Below are positions 50,736-58,103 of a stretch of DNA of 64,000 nucleotides, piece by piece. Position numbers and translations under genes: made by a program. The stretch covers positions 62,001 to 126,000 of the forward strand of contig NZ_JBANET010000014.1 of the NCBI RefSeq assembly GCF_037026685.1, written 5' to 3'. A model generated the notes under the pieces. It worked only from the letters and a program-made list of their open reading frames with translations, was not told where the DNA came from and made no database searches. Within the stretch, counting starts at the first letter, position 1, and each line of letters opens with the position of its first letter. The stretch is from Orrella sp037026685. GTDB lineage: Bacteria; Pseudomonadota; Gammaproteobacteria; Burkholderiales; Burkholderiaceae_B.

Positions 50736-51869
50736 ATGTCATTATTCAAGCGCTCCGTCGTCGCGGAAATCACCAGCCATGCCGGCGTCGTCTTCTCGAC
50801 GCTGATCGTGGTCTGGCTCAGCGTGCTGCTGGTGCGCCTGCTGGGCGAGGCGGCCGGCGGCTCGATCGGCGCGGACGTGGTGGTCGGCCTGGCCGCCTTC
50901 TCCAGCATCACGGCCTTGCCCACCATCCTGTCGGTGTCGCTGTTCATCGCGGTGCTCACCACGGTCACGCGCAACTACCGCGAGTCCGAGATGGTGGTCT
51001 GGTTCGCCAGCGGCCTGTCGCTGGCCGACTGGATCCGTCCGGTGCTGCGCATCGCCGTGCCGGTATCGGTACTGATCGCGGTGCTGACGCTGGGCGCCTC
51101 GCCCTGGGCCTACCGCCAGATCGCCGAGTACCGCGAGCGCTATGAACAGCGCTCGGACCTGTCGCGCGTGTCGGCAGGGCAGTTCGCCGAGGCCAGCGAC
51201 GGCGAGCGCGTGTTCTTTGCCGAAGAGCCGGCCGTGGCCGGCGACGAACTGGGCAACGTCTTCGTGCGCGTCATCGACCCCGAGTGGCTGACCGTGGTCA
51301 CGGCCAGCAACGCCCGCATCGAAAACCAGCCCAACGGCGACCGCTTCCTGGTGCTGGGGGCGGGCCACCGCTACGACATCAAGCCCGGCGTGGCGGAGTT
51401 CCGCATGGCCGATTTCGAGCGCTACGGGGTGCGGCTGGAAAGCCGCGGCGGCGACGACCCGCTGGCCCAGGCGCGCGCGGCGGCCGAGCGCACCAGCAAG
51501 GCGCGGCCCACGATGCAGCTGTTCTCGGACGATACCGACAGCGCGCGCGCGCAGATCATGTGGCGCATCGCGCTGCCGCTGGCGGCGCTGAACCTGGCGT
51601 TGCTGGCCGTGCCGCTGGGCGCGGTCAACCCCCGCCTGGGTCGCTCGGGCGACCTGCTGATCGCCGGCCTGGTGGGGCTGCTGTACATGAACCTCATCAA
51701 CCTCTCGCGCGGCTGGATCAGCGGCGGGGCGCTGAGCTTCGGGGTCGGCGTGTGGGCCGTGCACGCGGTCTTTGCGTTGCTGACGGCCTACCTGCTGTAC
51801 CGGCGGCTGCGGGTCAAGGCGCCCAGGCAGCCCAAGGGGCCGCCGCCCGGGTCCGCCTCAGCCGCGTAG
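50736..51869 (+). CDS. lptF: LPS export ABC transporter permease LptF
   Basis: 377 residues from ATG at 50736. Three hydrophobic segments come first (SHAGVVFSTLIVVWLSVLLVRLLG and two more), then a periplasmic beta-jellyroll region (about 130-250) and three more helices (MWRIALPLAALNLALLAVPLGAVNPRLGRSGDL). With LptG and LptB it extracts LPS from the inner membrane. The gene that usually follows, lptG, is absent here; a convergent LysR gene overlaps its end by 12 bp. The C-terminal tail is Pro/Ala-rich. Confidence 0.95.
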   Translation: MSLFKRSVVAEITSHAGVVFSTLIVVWLSVLLVRLLGEAAGGSIGADVVVGLAAFSSITALPTILSVSLFIAVLTTVTRNYRESEMVVWFASGLSLADWIRPVLRIAVPVSVLIAVLTLGASPWAYRQIAEYRERYEQRSDLSRVSAGQFAEASDGERVFFAEEPAVAGDELGNVFVRVIDPEWLTVVTASNARIENQPNGDRFLVLGAGHRYDIKPGVAEFRMADFERYGVRLESRGGDDPLAQARAAAERTSKARPTMQLFSDDTDSARAQIMWRIALPLAALNLALLAVPLGAVNPRLGRSGDLLIAGLVGLLYMNLINLSRGWISGGALSFGVGVWAVHAVFALLTAYLLYRRLRVKAPRQPKGPPPGSASAA

Positions 51870-52778
51870 CCGCAGCGCGCTTTGCCTGCCGTGCAGCAGC
51901 GCGGCATTGGCGGCCACCGCCTGCTTCAGGAAATCCCATAAGGCCGCAACGCGCTTGAGGCGGCGCGCGTCTTCGTGGCAGTAGATCCAGAAGCTGCGGG
52001 TGAGCGCGACCTGGTCTGCCAGCACCGGCACCAGCCGGCTGTCCTGCGCGGCGATGAAGCAGGGCAGGATGGCCAGCGCCTGGCCCTGCAGGGCCGCGTG
52101 GTATTGCGCGATGACGCTGGTGCTGCGCAGCACGACGCGGCTGCCGGGCAGCACGTCTTCCAGGTAGCGCAGCCGGTCGCTGAACAGCAGTTCGTCCACG
52201 TAGCCGATGAAGCTGTGCTGCTTCAGGTCCTGCGGCTGGACGATGGGCGCGTGGCGCTGCAGATAGGCCGGCGTGCCGTACAGGCGCAAGGTGTAGTCAC
52301 CCAGCTTGCTGCAGACGTAAGGCCCGCGCTCGGGCCGTTCGATGGACACGGCCAGGTCGGCCTCGCGCTTGGACAGGCTGACAAAGCGCGGCACGGGCAG
52401 CACGTCCAGCGCGATATGGGGATAGCGCCGCTGGAAATCCACCAGCAAGGGCGTGAGCACGTAGCTGCCGAAGCCCTCGGTGGCGCCGATGCGCACGTGG
52501 CCGGCCACCGGCAGGCCGATGCCCGAGAGTTGTTCGCGCGCCGAGGACAGCGCGCTTTCCATCTGCTCGGCATGCACGAAAAGGCGCTGGCCGTCGGCGG
52601 TGAGGGTAAAGCCGCTGTGGCGGGATTTTTCGAACAGCACGGTGTCCAGGGCCGTCTCCAGCGCGCGGATGCGGCGCGAGACCGTGGTGTGCTCGACCCC
52701 CAGGCGCTGGGCGGCCGCGCTGACCCGCTGGGTGCGCGCCACTTCCAGGAATATCCGCAATCCGTCCCAGTCGATCAT
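51858..52778 (-). CDS. LysR-family regulator of the divergent binding-protein/mmsA operon
   Basis: 306 residues from ATG at 52778. The winged helix is MIDWDGLRIFLEVARTQRVSAAAQRLGVEHTTVSRRIRALE and the effector domain begins near GHVRIGATEGFGSYVL. It is divergent from the binding-protein gene at 52913. The 134-bp gap contains two perfect inverted repeats, which are good operator candidates. The inducer is unknown, perhaps a degradation product of valine or propionate routes. Confidence 0.9.
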   Translation of the reverse strand: MIDWDGLRIFLEVARTQRVSAAAQRLGVEHTTVSRRIRALETALDTVLFEKSRHSGFTLTADGQRLFVHAEQMESALSSAREQLSGIGLPVAGHVRIGATEGFGSYVLTPLLVDFQRRYPHIALDVLPVPRFVSLSKREADLAVSIERPERGPYVCSKLGDYTLRLYGTPAYLQRHAPIVQPQDLKQHSFIGYVDELLFSDRLRYLEDVLPGSRVVLRSTSVIAQYHAALQGQALAILPCFIAAQDSRLVPVLADQVALTRSFWIYCHEDARRLKRVAALWDFLKQAVAANAALLHGRQSALRLRG

Positions 52779-52783
52779 GGTCT

Positions 52784-52801
52784 TTGTGCATATATGCACA
52801 A
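52784..52801. promoter_or_regulatory. 18-bp perfect palindrome, candidate LysR operator
   Basis: TTGTGCATA followed at once by TATGCACAA, starting 6 bp upstream of the LysR ATG. A third TGTGCA half-site is at 52806-52811. Placement in a divergent LysR gap suggests autoregulation. Confidence 0.65.
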
Positions 52802-52825
52802 GCACTGTGCATTTTTGGTATTGCT

Positions 52826-52843
52826 GTGTGTATTTTTACACAC
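52826..52843. promoter_or_regulatory. Second inverted repeat in the LysR/binding-protein gap
   Basis: GTGTGTA and TACACAC around TTTT, 70 bp before the binding-protein ATG. It may be an activation site next to that promoter. Confidence 0.5.
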
Positions 52844-52912
52844 CTACACTGGGTCCTCGCCTGCCAGGCCGGCAGGCGGACACACCAGAAAAACGACAAC
52901 GAGGAGACAAGC

Positions 52913-54130
52913 ATGAGCACTCGCGCGCGCGGCCTGGCCGCAGCCCTGTGCCTGGGCGCGGCCCTGTCCGCCCAGGCCCATGCGGCCGACAAGCCTGCCG
53001 TCAAGATCGGCATCCTGGGCGATATGTCCGGCACCTATGCCGGCATGGGTGGCCCCGGCTCGGTCGCGGCGGCGCAACTGGCCATCGACGACTGCCTGCA
53101 AGCCGAATGCCAGGGCATGAAGATTTCCCTGATCTCGGCCGACCACCAGAACAAGGCCGATATCGGCGCGGCCCGCGCCCGGGAATGGTTCGACCGCGAA
53201 GGCGTCACCGCCATCGCGGACCTGACCAATTCGGCCGTGGCGCTGGCCGTGCAGGGCATCGCGCGCGAGAAGAACCGCGTGGTCATGTTCTCCGGTCCCG
53301 CCACCACGGCGCTGACCAACGCCCAGTGCTCGCCGGTGGGTTTTCACTGGATGTTCGACACGTATTCGCAATCGGCCGGCGGGGCGCGCGCCACGGTGCA
53401 GACCGGCGGCAAGTCCTGGTACTTCATCACCGTGGACTACGCCTTCGGCCATTCGCTGGAGGCCGACACCGCCAAGATGGTGCAATCGCTGGGCGGCAAG
53501 GTCGCCGGCAGCGTGCGCCATCCCCTGAACGCGCCGGATTTCGCCTCCTACCTGCTGCAGGCGCAAAGCTCGGGAGCGCAGGTGGTGGCGCTGGCCAACG
53601 GCGGCCAGGACACGGTCAACGCGGTCAAGCAGGCGCGCGAATTCGGGGTGGTCGAGGGCGGCCAGCGGCTGGTCTCGCTGCTGATCTTCCTGTCCGACCT
53701 GCGCGCGCTGGGCCTGGAGGATGCGCAGGGGCTGTCCTACGTGGACGGTTTCTATTGGGATTTCGACGACGAGAGCCGCGCCTGGTCGGCCCGGTTCGAG
53801 AAGGCCTTCAAGGGGCTCAAGCCCACCATGACCCATGCCGGCGTGTATTCGAGCGTGCTGCATTACCTGCGCGCGGTCGCGGCCAGCGGATCGATCGAGG
53901 GCGAGGTGGTGGCCCAGGCGATGCGCGAGCTGCCCATCCGCGATCCCATCATGCGCAATGCCCAGATCCGGCCGGACGGCCGGGTGATCCACGACATGTA
54001 TCTGTACGAGGTCAAGAAGCCGCAAGAGTCCAAGGGAGAGTGGGACTACTCGCGGCTGGTCGCGACCATTCCCGCGCAAGAGGCTTTCCAGCCCCTGTCG
54101 CAGTCCACCTGCCCGCTGCTCAAGCAGTGA
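52913..54130 (+). CDS. Periplasmic branched-chain amino acid-type binding protein
   Basis: 405 residues from ATG at 52913, with GAGGAGA upstream. The signal peptide ends near AQAHAAD. The mature fold matches the type I binding proteins (VKIGILGDMSGTYAGMGGPG, ISADHQNKADIGAARAREW), and it is clearly a paralogue of the protein at 4377, including an ESKGEWDY ending. No permease or ATPase genes follow, so it must share a transporter or serve as a sensor. It sits 43 bp before mmsA, suggesting a ligand that ends as a CoA-linked semialdehyde. Confidence 0.9.
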   Translation: MSTRARGLAAALCLGAALSAQAHAADKPAVKIGILGDMSGTYAGMGGPGSVAAAQLAIDDCLQAECQGMKISLISADHQNKADIGAARAREWFDREGVTAIADLTNSAVALAVQGIAREKNRVVMFSGPATTALTNAQCSPVGFHWMFDTYSQSAGGARATVQTGGKSWYFITVDYAFGHSLEADTAKMVQSLGGKVAGSVRHPLNAPDFASYLLQAQSSGAQVVALANGGQDTVNAVKQAREFGVVEGGQRLVSLLIFLSDLRALGLEDAQGLSYVDGFYWDFDDESRAWSARFEKAFKGLKPTMTHAGVYSSVLHYLRAVAASGSIEGEVVAQAMRELPIRDPIMRNAQIRPDGRVIHDMYLYEVKKPQESKGEWDYSRLVATIPAQEAFQPLSQSTCPLLKQ

Positions 54131-54173
54131 TGCAGTGACGCGGCTTTAGCGATATTCCAGGAGACAGCAGTCC

Positions 54174-55670
54174 ATGACCCAGAACGTTCCCCGCCTGCAG
54201 CACCTGATCGACGGCAAGCTGGTCGATTCGCAATCCCAGCAATGGCGCGATGTCGTCAATCCGGCCACCCAGGAGGTGGTGGCGCGCGTGCCGTTCGCCA
54301 CGCCCGACGAACTGGAGGCGGCCGTGGCCAGCGCGCGCAAGGCCTACCAGGGCTGGCGCAATACCGGGCAGGGCACGCGCATGCGCGTGATGCTCCGGTT
54401 CCAGCAGCTGCTGCGCGAGCATACCGGCGAGCTGGCCGAGCTGATCACCCGCGAGCACGGCAAGACCCTGCCCGATGCCGAGGGCGAGGTCGGCCGCGGC
54501 CTGGAAGTGGTCGAGCATGCCTGCGCCATCGCCAGCCTGCAACTGGGCGAGTATGCCGAGAACGCGGCCAGCGGCATCGACGTGTACACGCTGGTCCAGC
54601 CGCTGGGCGTGTGCGCGGGCATCACGGCCTTCAACTTCCCGGTGATGCTGCCGTGCTTCATGTTCCCGCTGGCCATCTCGGTGGGCAATACCTTCGTGCT
54701 CAAGCCGTCCGAGCAGGATCCCAGCGCTTCGCTGCGCCTGGCCCAGCTGGCCCTGGAGGCCGGCGTGCCGCCCGGCGTGCTGAACGTGGTGCACGGCGGG
54801 CCGGACATCGCCAATGGGCTGTGCGAGCATCCGGAGGTCAAGGCGGTGTCCTTCATCGGCTCGACCCGCGTAGGCACCGAGCTGTACCGGCGCGCGTCCA
54901 ACGCGGGCAAGCGCTGCCAGGCCATGATGGGCGCCAAGAACCATTGCGTGATCCTGCCCGACGCCGACCGCGAGGCGGCGCTCAACCACCTTGTGGGCGC
55001 GGCCTTCGGCGCGGCGGGGCAGCGCTGCATGGCGACCTCGGTGGCGGTGCTGGTGGGCCAGGCGCGCGAATGGCTGCCCGATTTCATCGAGCGGGCCAAG
55101 CGGCTGAAGGTCAATGCCGGCACGGACCGCCAGGCCGACCTGGGGCCGCTGGTCTCGCCCAGCGCCAAGGAAAGGGTCGAGCGCCTGATCGCGCAAGGCG
55201 TGCAGGAAGGCGCCGAACTGCTGCTGGACGGCCGCGATCCCAAGGTGCCTGGCTTTGAATCGGGCAACTTCGTGGGGCCGACGGTCTTCGCGGGGGTCAA
55301 GCCGGGCATGGCGATCTACGAAGAGGAGATCTTCGGGCCGGTGCTATGCGTGGCCTGCGTCGACACGCTGGAAGACGCGGTGGCCTTCGTCAACGCCAAT
55401 CCCAACGGCAACGGCGTGGCGCTGTTCACCCAGGACGGCGGCGCGGCGCGTTATTTCCAGAACGCCATCGACGTGGGCCAGGTGGGCATCAATATCCCCA
55501 TCCCGGTGCCGGTGGCCTGGTTCAGCTTCACCGGCTCGCGGGGCTCGAAGCTGGGCGACCTGGGGCCCAACGGCAAGCAGGCGGTGCAGTTCTGGACGCA
55601 GACCAAGACGGTGACGGCCCGCTGGTCGGCGCACGGCAAGGGCGTGAACACCACGATCACGATGAAGTAG
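54174..55670 (+). CDS. mmsA: CoA-acylating methylmalonate-semialdehyde dehydrogenase
   Basis: 498 residues. The aldehyde dehydrogenase fold has catalytic Cys in GAAGQRCMATSVAV, and FNFPVMLPCFMFPLAI and KNHCVILPDADR are the MmsA-specific segments. It oxidises methylmalonate or malonate semialdehyde to propionyl-CoA or acetyl-CoA in valine, inositol or beta-alanine breakdown. It is co-directional with the binding protein and precedes acyl-CoA ligase genes. A large hairpin follows. Confidence 0.94.
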   Translation: MTQNVPRLQHLIDGKLVDSQSQQWRDVVNPATQEVVARVPFATPDELEAAVASARKAYQGWRNTGQGTRMRVMLRFQQLLREHTGELAELITREHGKTLPDAEGEVGRGLEVVEHACAIASLQLGEYAENAASGIDVYTLVQPLGVCAGITAFNFPVMLPCFMFPLAISVGNTFVLKPSEQDPSASLRLAQLALEAGVPPGVLNVVHGGPDIANGLCEHPEVKAVSFIGSTRVGTELYRRASNAGKRCQAMMGAKNHCVILPDADREAALNHLVGAAFGAAGQRCMATSVAVLVGQAREWLPDFIERAKRLKVNAGTDRQADLGPLVSPSAKERVERLIAQGVQEGAELLLDGRDPKVPGFESGNFVGPTVFAGVKPGMAIYEEEIFGPVLCVACVDTLEDAVAFVNANPNGNGVALFTQDGGAARYFQNAIDVGQVGINIPIPVPVAWFSFTGSRGSKLGDLGPNGKQAVQFWTQTKTVTARWSAHGKGVNTTITMK

Positions 55671-55693
55671 GCAGCAGGGACGCACGGCGCTGC

Positions 55694-55726
55694 ATAGGCC
55701 CGCCGTGCCTGGCGCGGCGGGCCTAT
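55694..55726 (+). terminator. Strong hairpin after mmsA, probable terminator
   Basis: ATAGGCCCGCCG and CGGCGGGCCTAT, 12-bp perfect arms, 9-nt loop, 24 bp after the mmsA stop. No T-run follows, so it may instead be an mRNA-stabilising stem. Confidence 0.55.
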
Positions 55727-55763
55727 ATGACTGTTGGCAGGAAGTAGCTTATACAAATAAAGC

Positions 55764-55783
55764 ATAAGCAACGCCTTGCTTAT
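55764..55783. promoter_or_regulatory. Inverted repeat upstream of the CysB-type regulator
   Basis: ATAAGCAA, four bases, TTGCTTAT, perfect 8-bp arms, 35 bp before the regulator ATG. A related GCTTATAC lies just upstream at about 55747. Likely an autoregulatory site. Confidence 0.6.
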
Positions 55784-55817
55784 TACCTACAATTGGTGAC
55801 CGACTCCAGAGGTCCCC

Positions 55818-56768
55818 ATGAATCTCCAACAGTTCCGTTTCGTGCGCGAGACCATCCGCCGCGACTTCAACCTGACCGAAGCAGCCCGCATGCTCTATAC
55901 CTCGCAGCCCGGGGTTTCCAAGGCCATCATCGAGTTCGAGGACGAGCTGGGCATCAAGATCTTCGAGCGCTACGGCAAGCGCATCAAGGGCCTGACCAAG
56001 CCCGGGCAGGCCGTCTCGCAGGTCATCGACCGGATCATGCGCGAGGTCGACAACCTCAAGAAGGTCAGCGACGAGTTCGCCCGCCGCGACGAAGGCGGCC
56101 TGGTGATCGCCTGCACCCACACGCAGGCCCGCTACGTGCTGCCCAAGGTGATCCCGGGATTTCGCAAGCAGTTTCCCAAGGTCCACCTGTCGCTGGCCGA
56201 GGGCAGTCCGACACAGCTGGCCGAGATGGTGCTGCACGAGCAGGCCGACCTGGCCATCGCCACCGAATCGCTGGCGCTCACGCCCGGCCTGGCGACGCTG
56301 CCTTGCTACAGCTGGGAGCACACCGTGGTGGTGCGTCCCGATCATCCGCTGGCCGAGCTGACTTCCAGCGCCGCCAGGAAGCTGTCGCTGGCGCAGCTGG
56401 CCGAGTTTCCCATCGTCACCTACGACCGCGCCTTCTCGGGCCGCACGGCCATCGACGAGGCCTTCGCGGCGCAGGGCATCCATCCGGACATCGTGCTCGA
56501 GGCGATCGACGCGGACGTGATCAAGACTTACGTGGACGTGGGCCTGGGCATCGGCATCATCGCCGGCGTGGCCTACGACCCGCGCCGCGACGCGGGCCTG
56601 GTCGGCCTGCCGGTGGGCCGCCTGTTCGGCACCCACACCACGCGGGTGGGCATCAAGGAGGGCGTATTCCTGCGGGACTACGTCTATACCTTCCTGGAGA
56701 TGCTGGCGCCTTCGCTGACGCGCCAGGTGGTGGCCGAGGCCGTGCAAGGCCGCGAGGACGGGGCCTGA
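55818..56768 (+). CDS. CysB-type LysR transcriptional regulator
   Basis: 316 residues. The DNA-binding end MNLQQFRFVRETIRRDFNLTEAARMLYTSQPGVSKAI is that of the CysB/Cbl group, and the effector domain has YVLPKVIPGFRKQFPKVHLSLAEGSPTQLAEM. Such proteins respond to sulfate-starvation signals (O- or N-acetylserine, APS). It may regulate sulfur genes elsewhere; nearby only the TauD-like gene at the window's left end could be sulfur-related. CysB or Cbl cannot be told apart here. Confidence 0.88.
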   Translation: MNLQQFRFVRETIRRDFNLTEAARMLYTSQPGVSKAIIEFEDELGIKIFERYGKRIKGLTKPGQAVSQVIDRIMREVDNLKKVSDEFARRDEGGLVIACTHTQARYVLPKVIPGFRKQFPKVHLSLAEGSPTQLAEMVLHEQADLAIATESLALTPGLATLPCYSWEHTVVVRPDHPLAELTSSAARKLSLAQLAEFPIVTYDRAFSGRTAIDEAFAAQGIHPDIVLEAIDADVIKTYVDVGLGIGIIAGVAYDPRRDAGLVGLPVGRLFGTHTTRVGIKEGVFLRDYVYTFLEMLAPSLTRQVVAEAVQGREDGA

Positions 56769-56808
56769 AGAGGCTTGCTATCGAAAGCCGGAGCCGATTA
56801 AAAAATAC

Positions 56809-56829
56809 AAATGAGAATTGATCCCATTT
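56809..56829. promoter_or_regulatory. Possible second Fur site
   Basis: AAATGAGAATTGATCCCATTT is A/T-rich and imperfectly palindromic, 18 bp before the stronger Fur-like site. Tandem Fur sites are common at tightly controlled promoters. Confidence 0.45.
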
Positions 56830-56833
56830 ACCG

Positions 56834-56865
56834 TTGATATCCAAACGGGAATCATTATCATTGAG
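56834..56865 (+). promoter_or_regulatory. Promoter with overlapping Fur box, upstream of the DUF2325 gene
   Basis: TTGATA (56834-56839) and TATCAT (56856-56861), 16-bp spacer, form a sigma-70 promoter. The bases at 56847-56865 carry the ATCATTATCATT core of the Fur consensus across the -10. Iron-bound Fur would block transcription, so the gene should be induced by iron starvation. Confidence 0.75.
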
Positions 56866-56891
56866 CTCATTGCAAACGACCCAACGAGGGC

Positions 56892-57203
56892 ATGATGACG
56901 CAATCCATGAGCGCAGTGATAGTCGGAGCCGACCGCCTGGGCAACATTCCCGATCTGCTCAAGGGACACAACATCGCGATCACGCATCACATCAGCGGCC
57001 GGGACCCTTCGCACCAGAAAAAGACGCTGCAGCTGCCCTCGGGCACCGAGCTGGTGATCCTGCTGACCGATTTCCTGGGCCACAACGTGATGAAGACCTT
57101 CCGCCATGCCGCGCAGCGGGCCGGCATCCGGGTGGTGGCATGCCGGCGTTCGGTCTGCAGCATGCAGCAGGCCCTGAACCAGTGCGGCTTGTGTTCCCGC
57201 TGA
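56892..57203 (+). CDS. DUF2325 protein under probable Fur control
   Basis: 103 residues; ATG at 56892 (a second at 56895) with GAGGG before it. DUF2325 pattern: MSAVIVGADRLGNIPDLL, then LVILLTDFLGHNVMKTFRHAAQRAGIRVVACRRSVCSM. The fold looks like a small Rossmann-type domain. Four cysteines lie at the end (C-x4-C and C-x2-C), which could bind metal. It is preceded by a Fur box, so an iron-starvation role is likely, but no biochemical function is known. The gene stands alone and faces an NlpC/P60 gene. Confidence 0.82.
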   Translation: MMTQSMSAVIVGADRLGNIPDLLKGHNIAITHHISGRDPSHQKKTLQLPSGTELVILLTDFLGHNVMKTFRHAAQRAGIRVVACRRSVCSMQQALNQCGLCSR

Positions 57204-57228
57204 CGGGCAGCGGGCAGGGCGGGGCGGC

Positions 57229-57882
57229 CTAGCGTGCCGCCAGGACGTTCGGTTCCAGGCGCCGTGCGCCGTTGTAGCGCTTGCTCCAGTAGCGCATGCC
57301 CATGTCCTCGACCCGCACCGCGCCGCCCGAGCTGGGCGCGTGCACGAAGCTGTTGCGGCCCACGTAGATGCCCACGTGCGAATAACGCCGGCCCAGCGTG
57401 TTGAAGAACACCAGGTCGCCGGGTTCGAGCTGGTCGCGGTCGACCTTGGTGCCCAGCCGCGCGATCTCGGCCGCGTTGCGCGGCAGGCGCAGGCCCAGCG
57501 ATTTTTCGACCACGAAACCCACCAGGCCGCTGCAATCGAAGCCTTGCTCGGGCGAACTGCCGCCCCAGCGGTACTTGACCCCGATATAGTTCTGCGCGAT
57601 TTGCGCCAGGCCCGGCTGTGCGTCGGCCGGCGCGCGGGCCGGCTCGTGCCGCCGGGGATGGGCGCGCAGCAAGGCGCCGATGGGATCGGCCTCGTATTCG
57701 AAGCGGCTGAGCCGCTGCTCCAGCAGCGGATCGTCGGCTTGGGTCAGCGCCTCGGTCTGCTTGGCGCCGCCGGCGCAGCCGGCCAGCACGATGGCCAAGC
57801 CCAGGCTTGCCGCCAGGGTGGCGCCGCGTCGGTTGCAAGAAGCCGTGCGCCTGGCGGCGCTGGCGTGGGAAGGAAGGGGCAT
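57229..57882 (-). CDS. NlpC/P60 (C40) peptidase lipoprotein
   Basis: 217 residues. A lipobox LAGC follows a basic, hydrophobic N-terminus, so it is a lipoprotein. The catalytic Cys is in GFDCSGLVGFVV and the His in RRYSHVGIYVGRNSFVHA. It should cut within peptidoglycan stem peptides, as Spr/MepS does in E. coli. It is divergent from prpE and converges with the DUF2325 gene 25 bp away. ATG at 57882; a short upstream region has no better start. Confidence 0.92.
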   Translation of the reverse strand: MPLPSHASAARRTASCNRRGATLAASLGLAIVLAGCAGGAKQTEALTQADDPLLEQRLSRFEYEADPIGALLRAHPRRHEPARAPADAQPGLAQIAQNYIGVKYRWGGSSPEQGFDCSGLVGFVVEKSLGLRLPRNAAEIARLGTKVDRDQLEPGDLVFFNTLGRRYSHVGIYVGRNSFVHAPSSGGAVRVEDMGMRYWSKRYNGARRLEPNVLAAR

Positions 57883-58103
57883 GGGCGATCAGGCACTGGG
57901 CCAGTGCGTCCGGCAAGCATGCTGCGGGACTGGTTTACAGGTCGATCCGGCCACGATGATACCAAATGAACGCCGTGTGTCGAGTCTTGGCGCGTGTTTC
58001 GGCCCGCTTGCGCAAGGCTTGCCCGCTGCGCATGCGGCAGTTGCCATGCCCTTGCCGCTCGGCCAGAATGCCTCGCGAGAAAGACAATACGAGGAGACGC
58101 AGG

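Noticed and set aside
55694..55726. Insertion-sequence inverted repeat after mmsA
   Set aside because: The arms are separated by only 9 bases and no transposase is present; a transcript hairpin explains it better.
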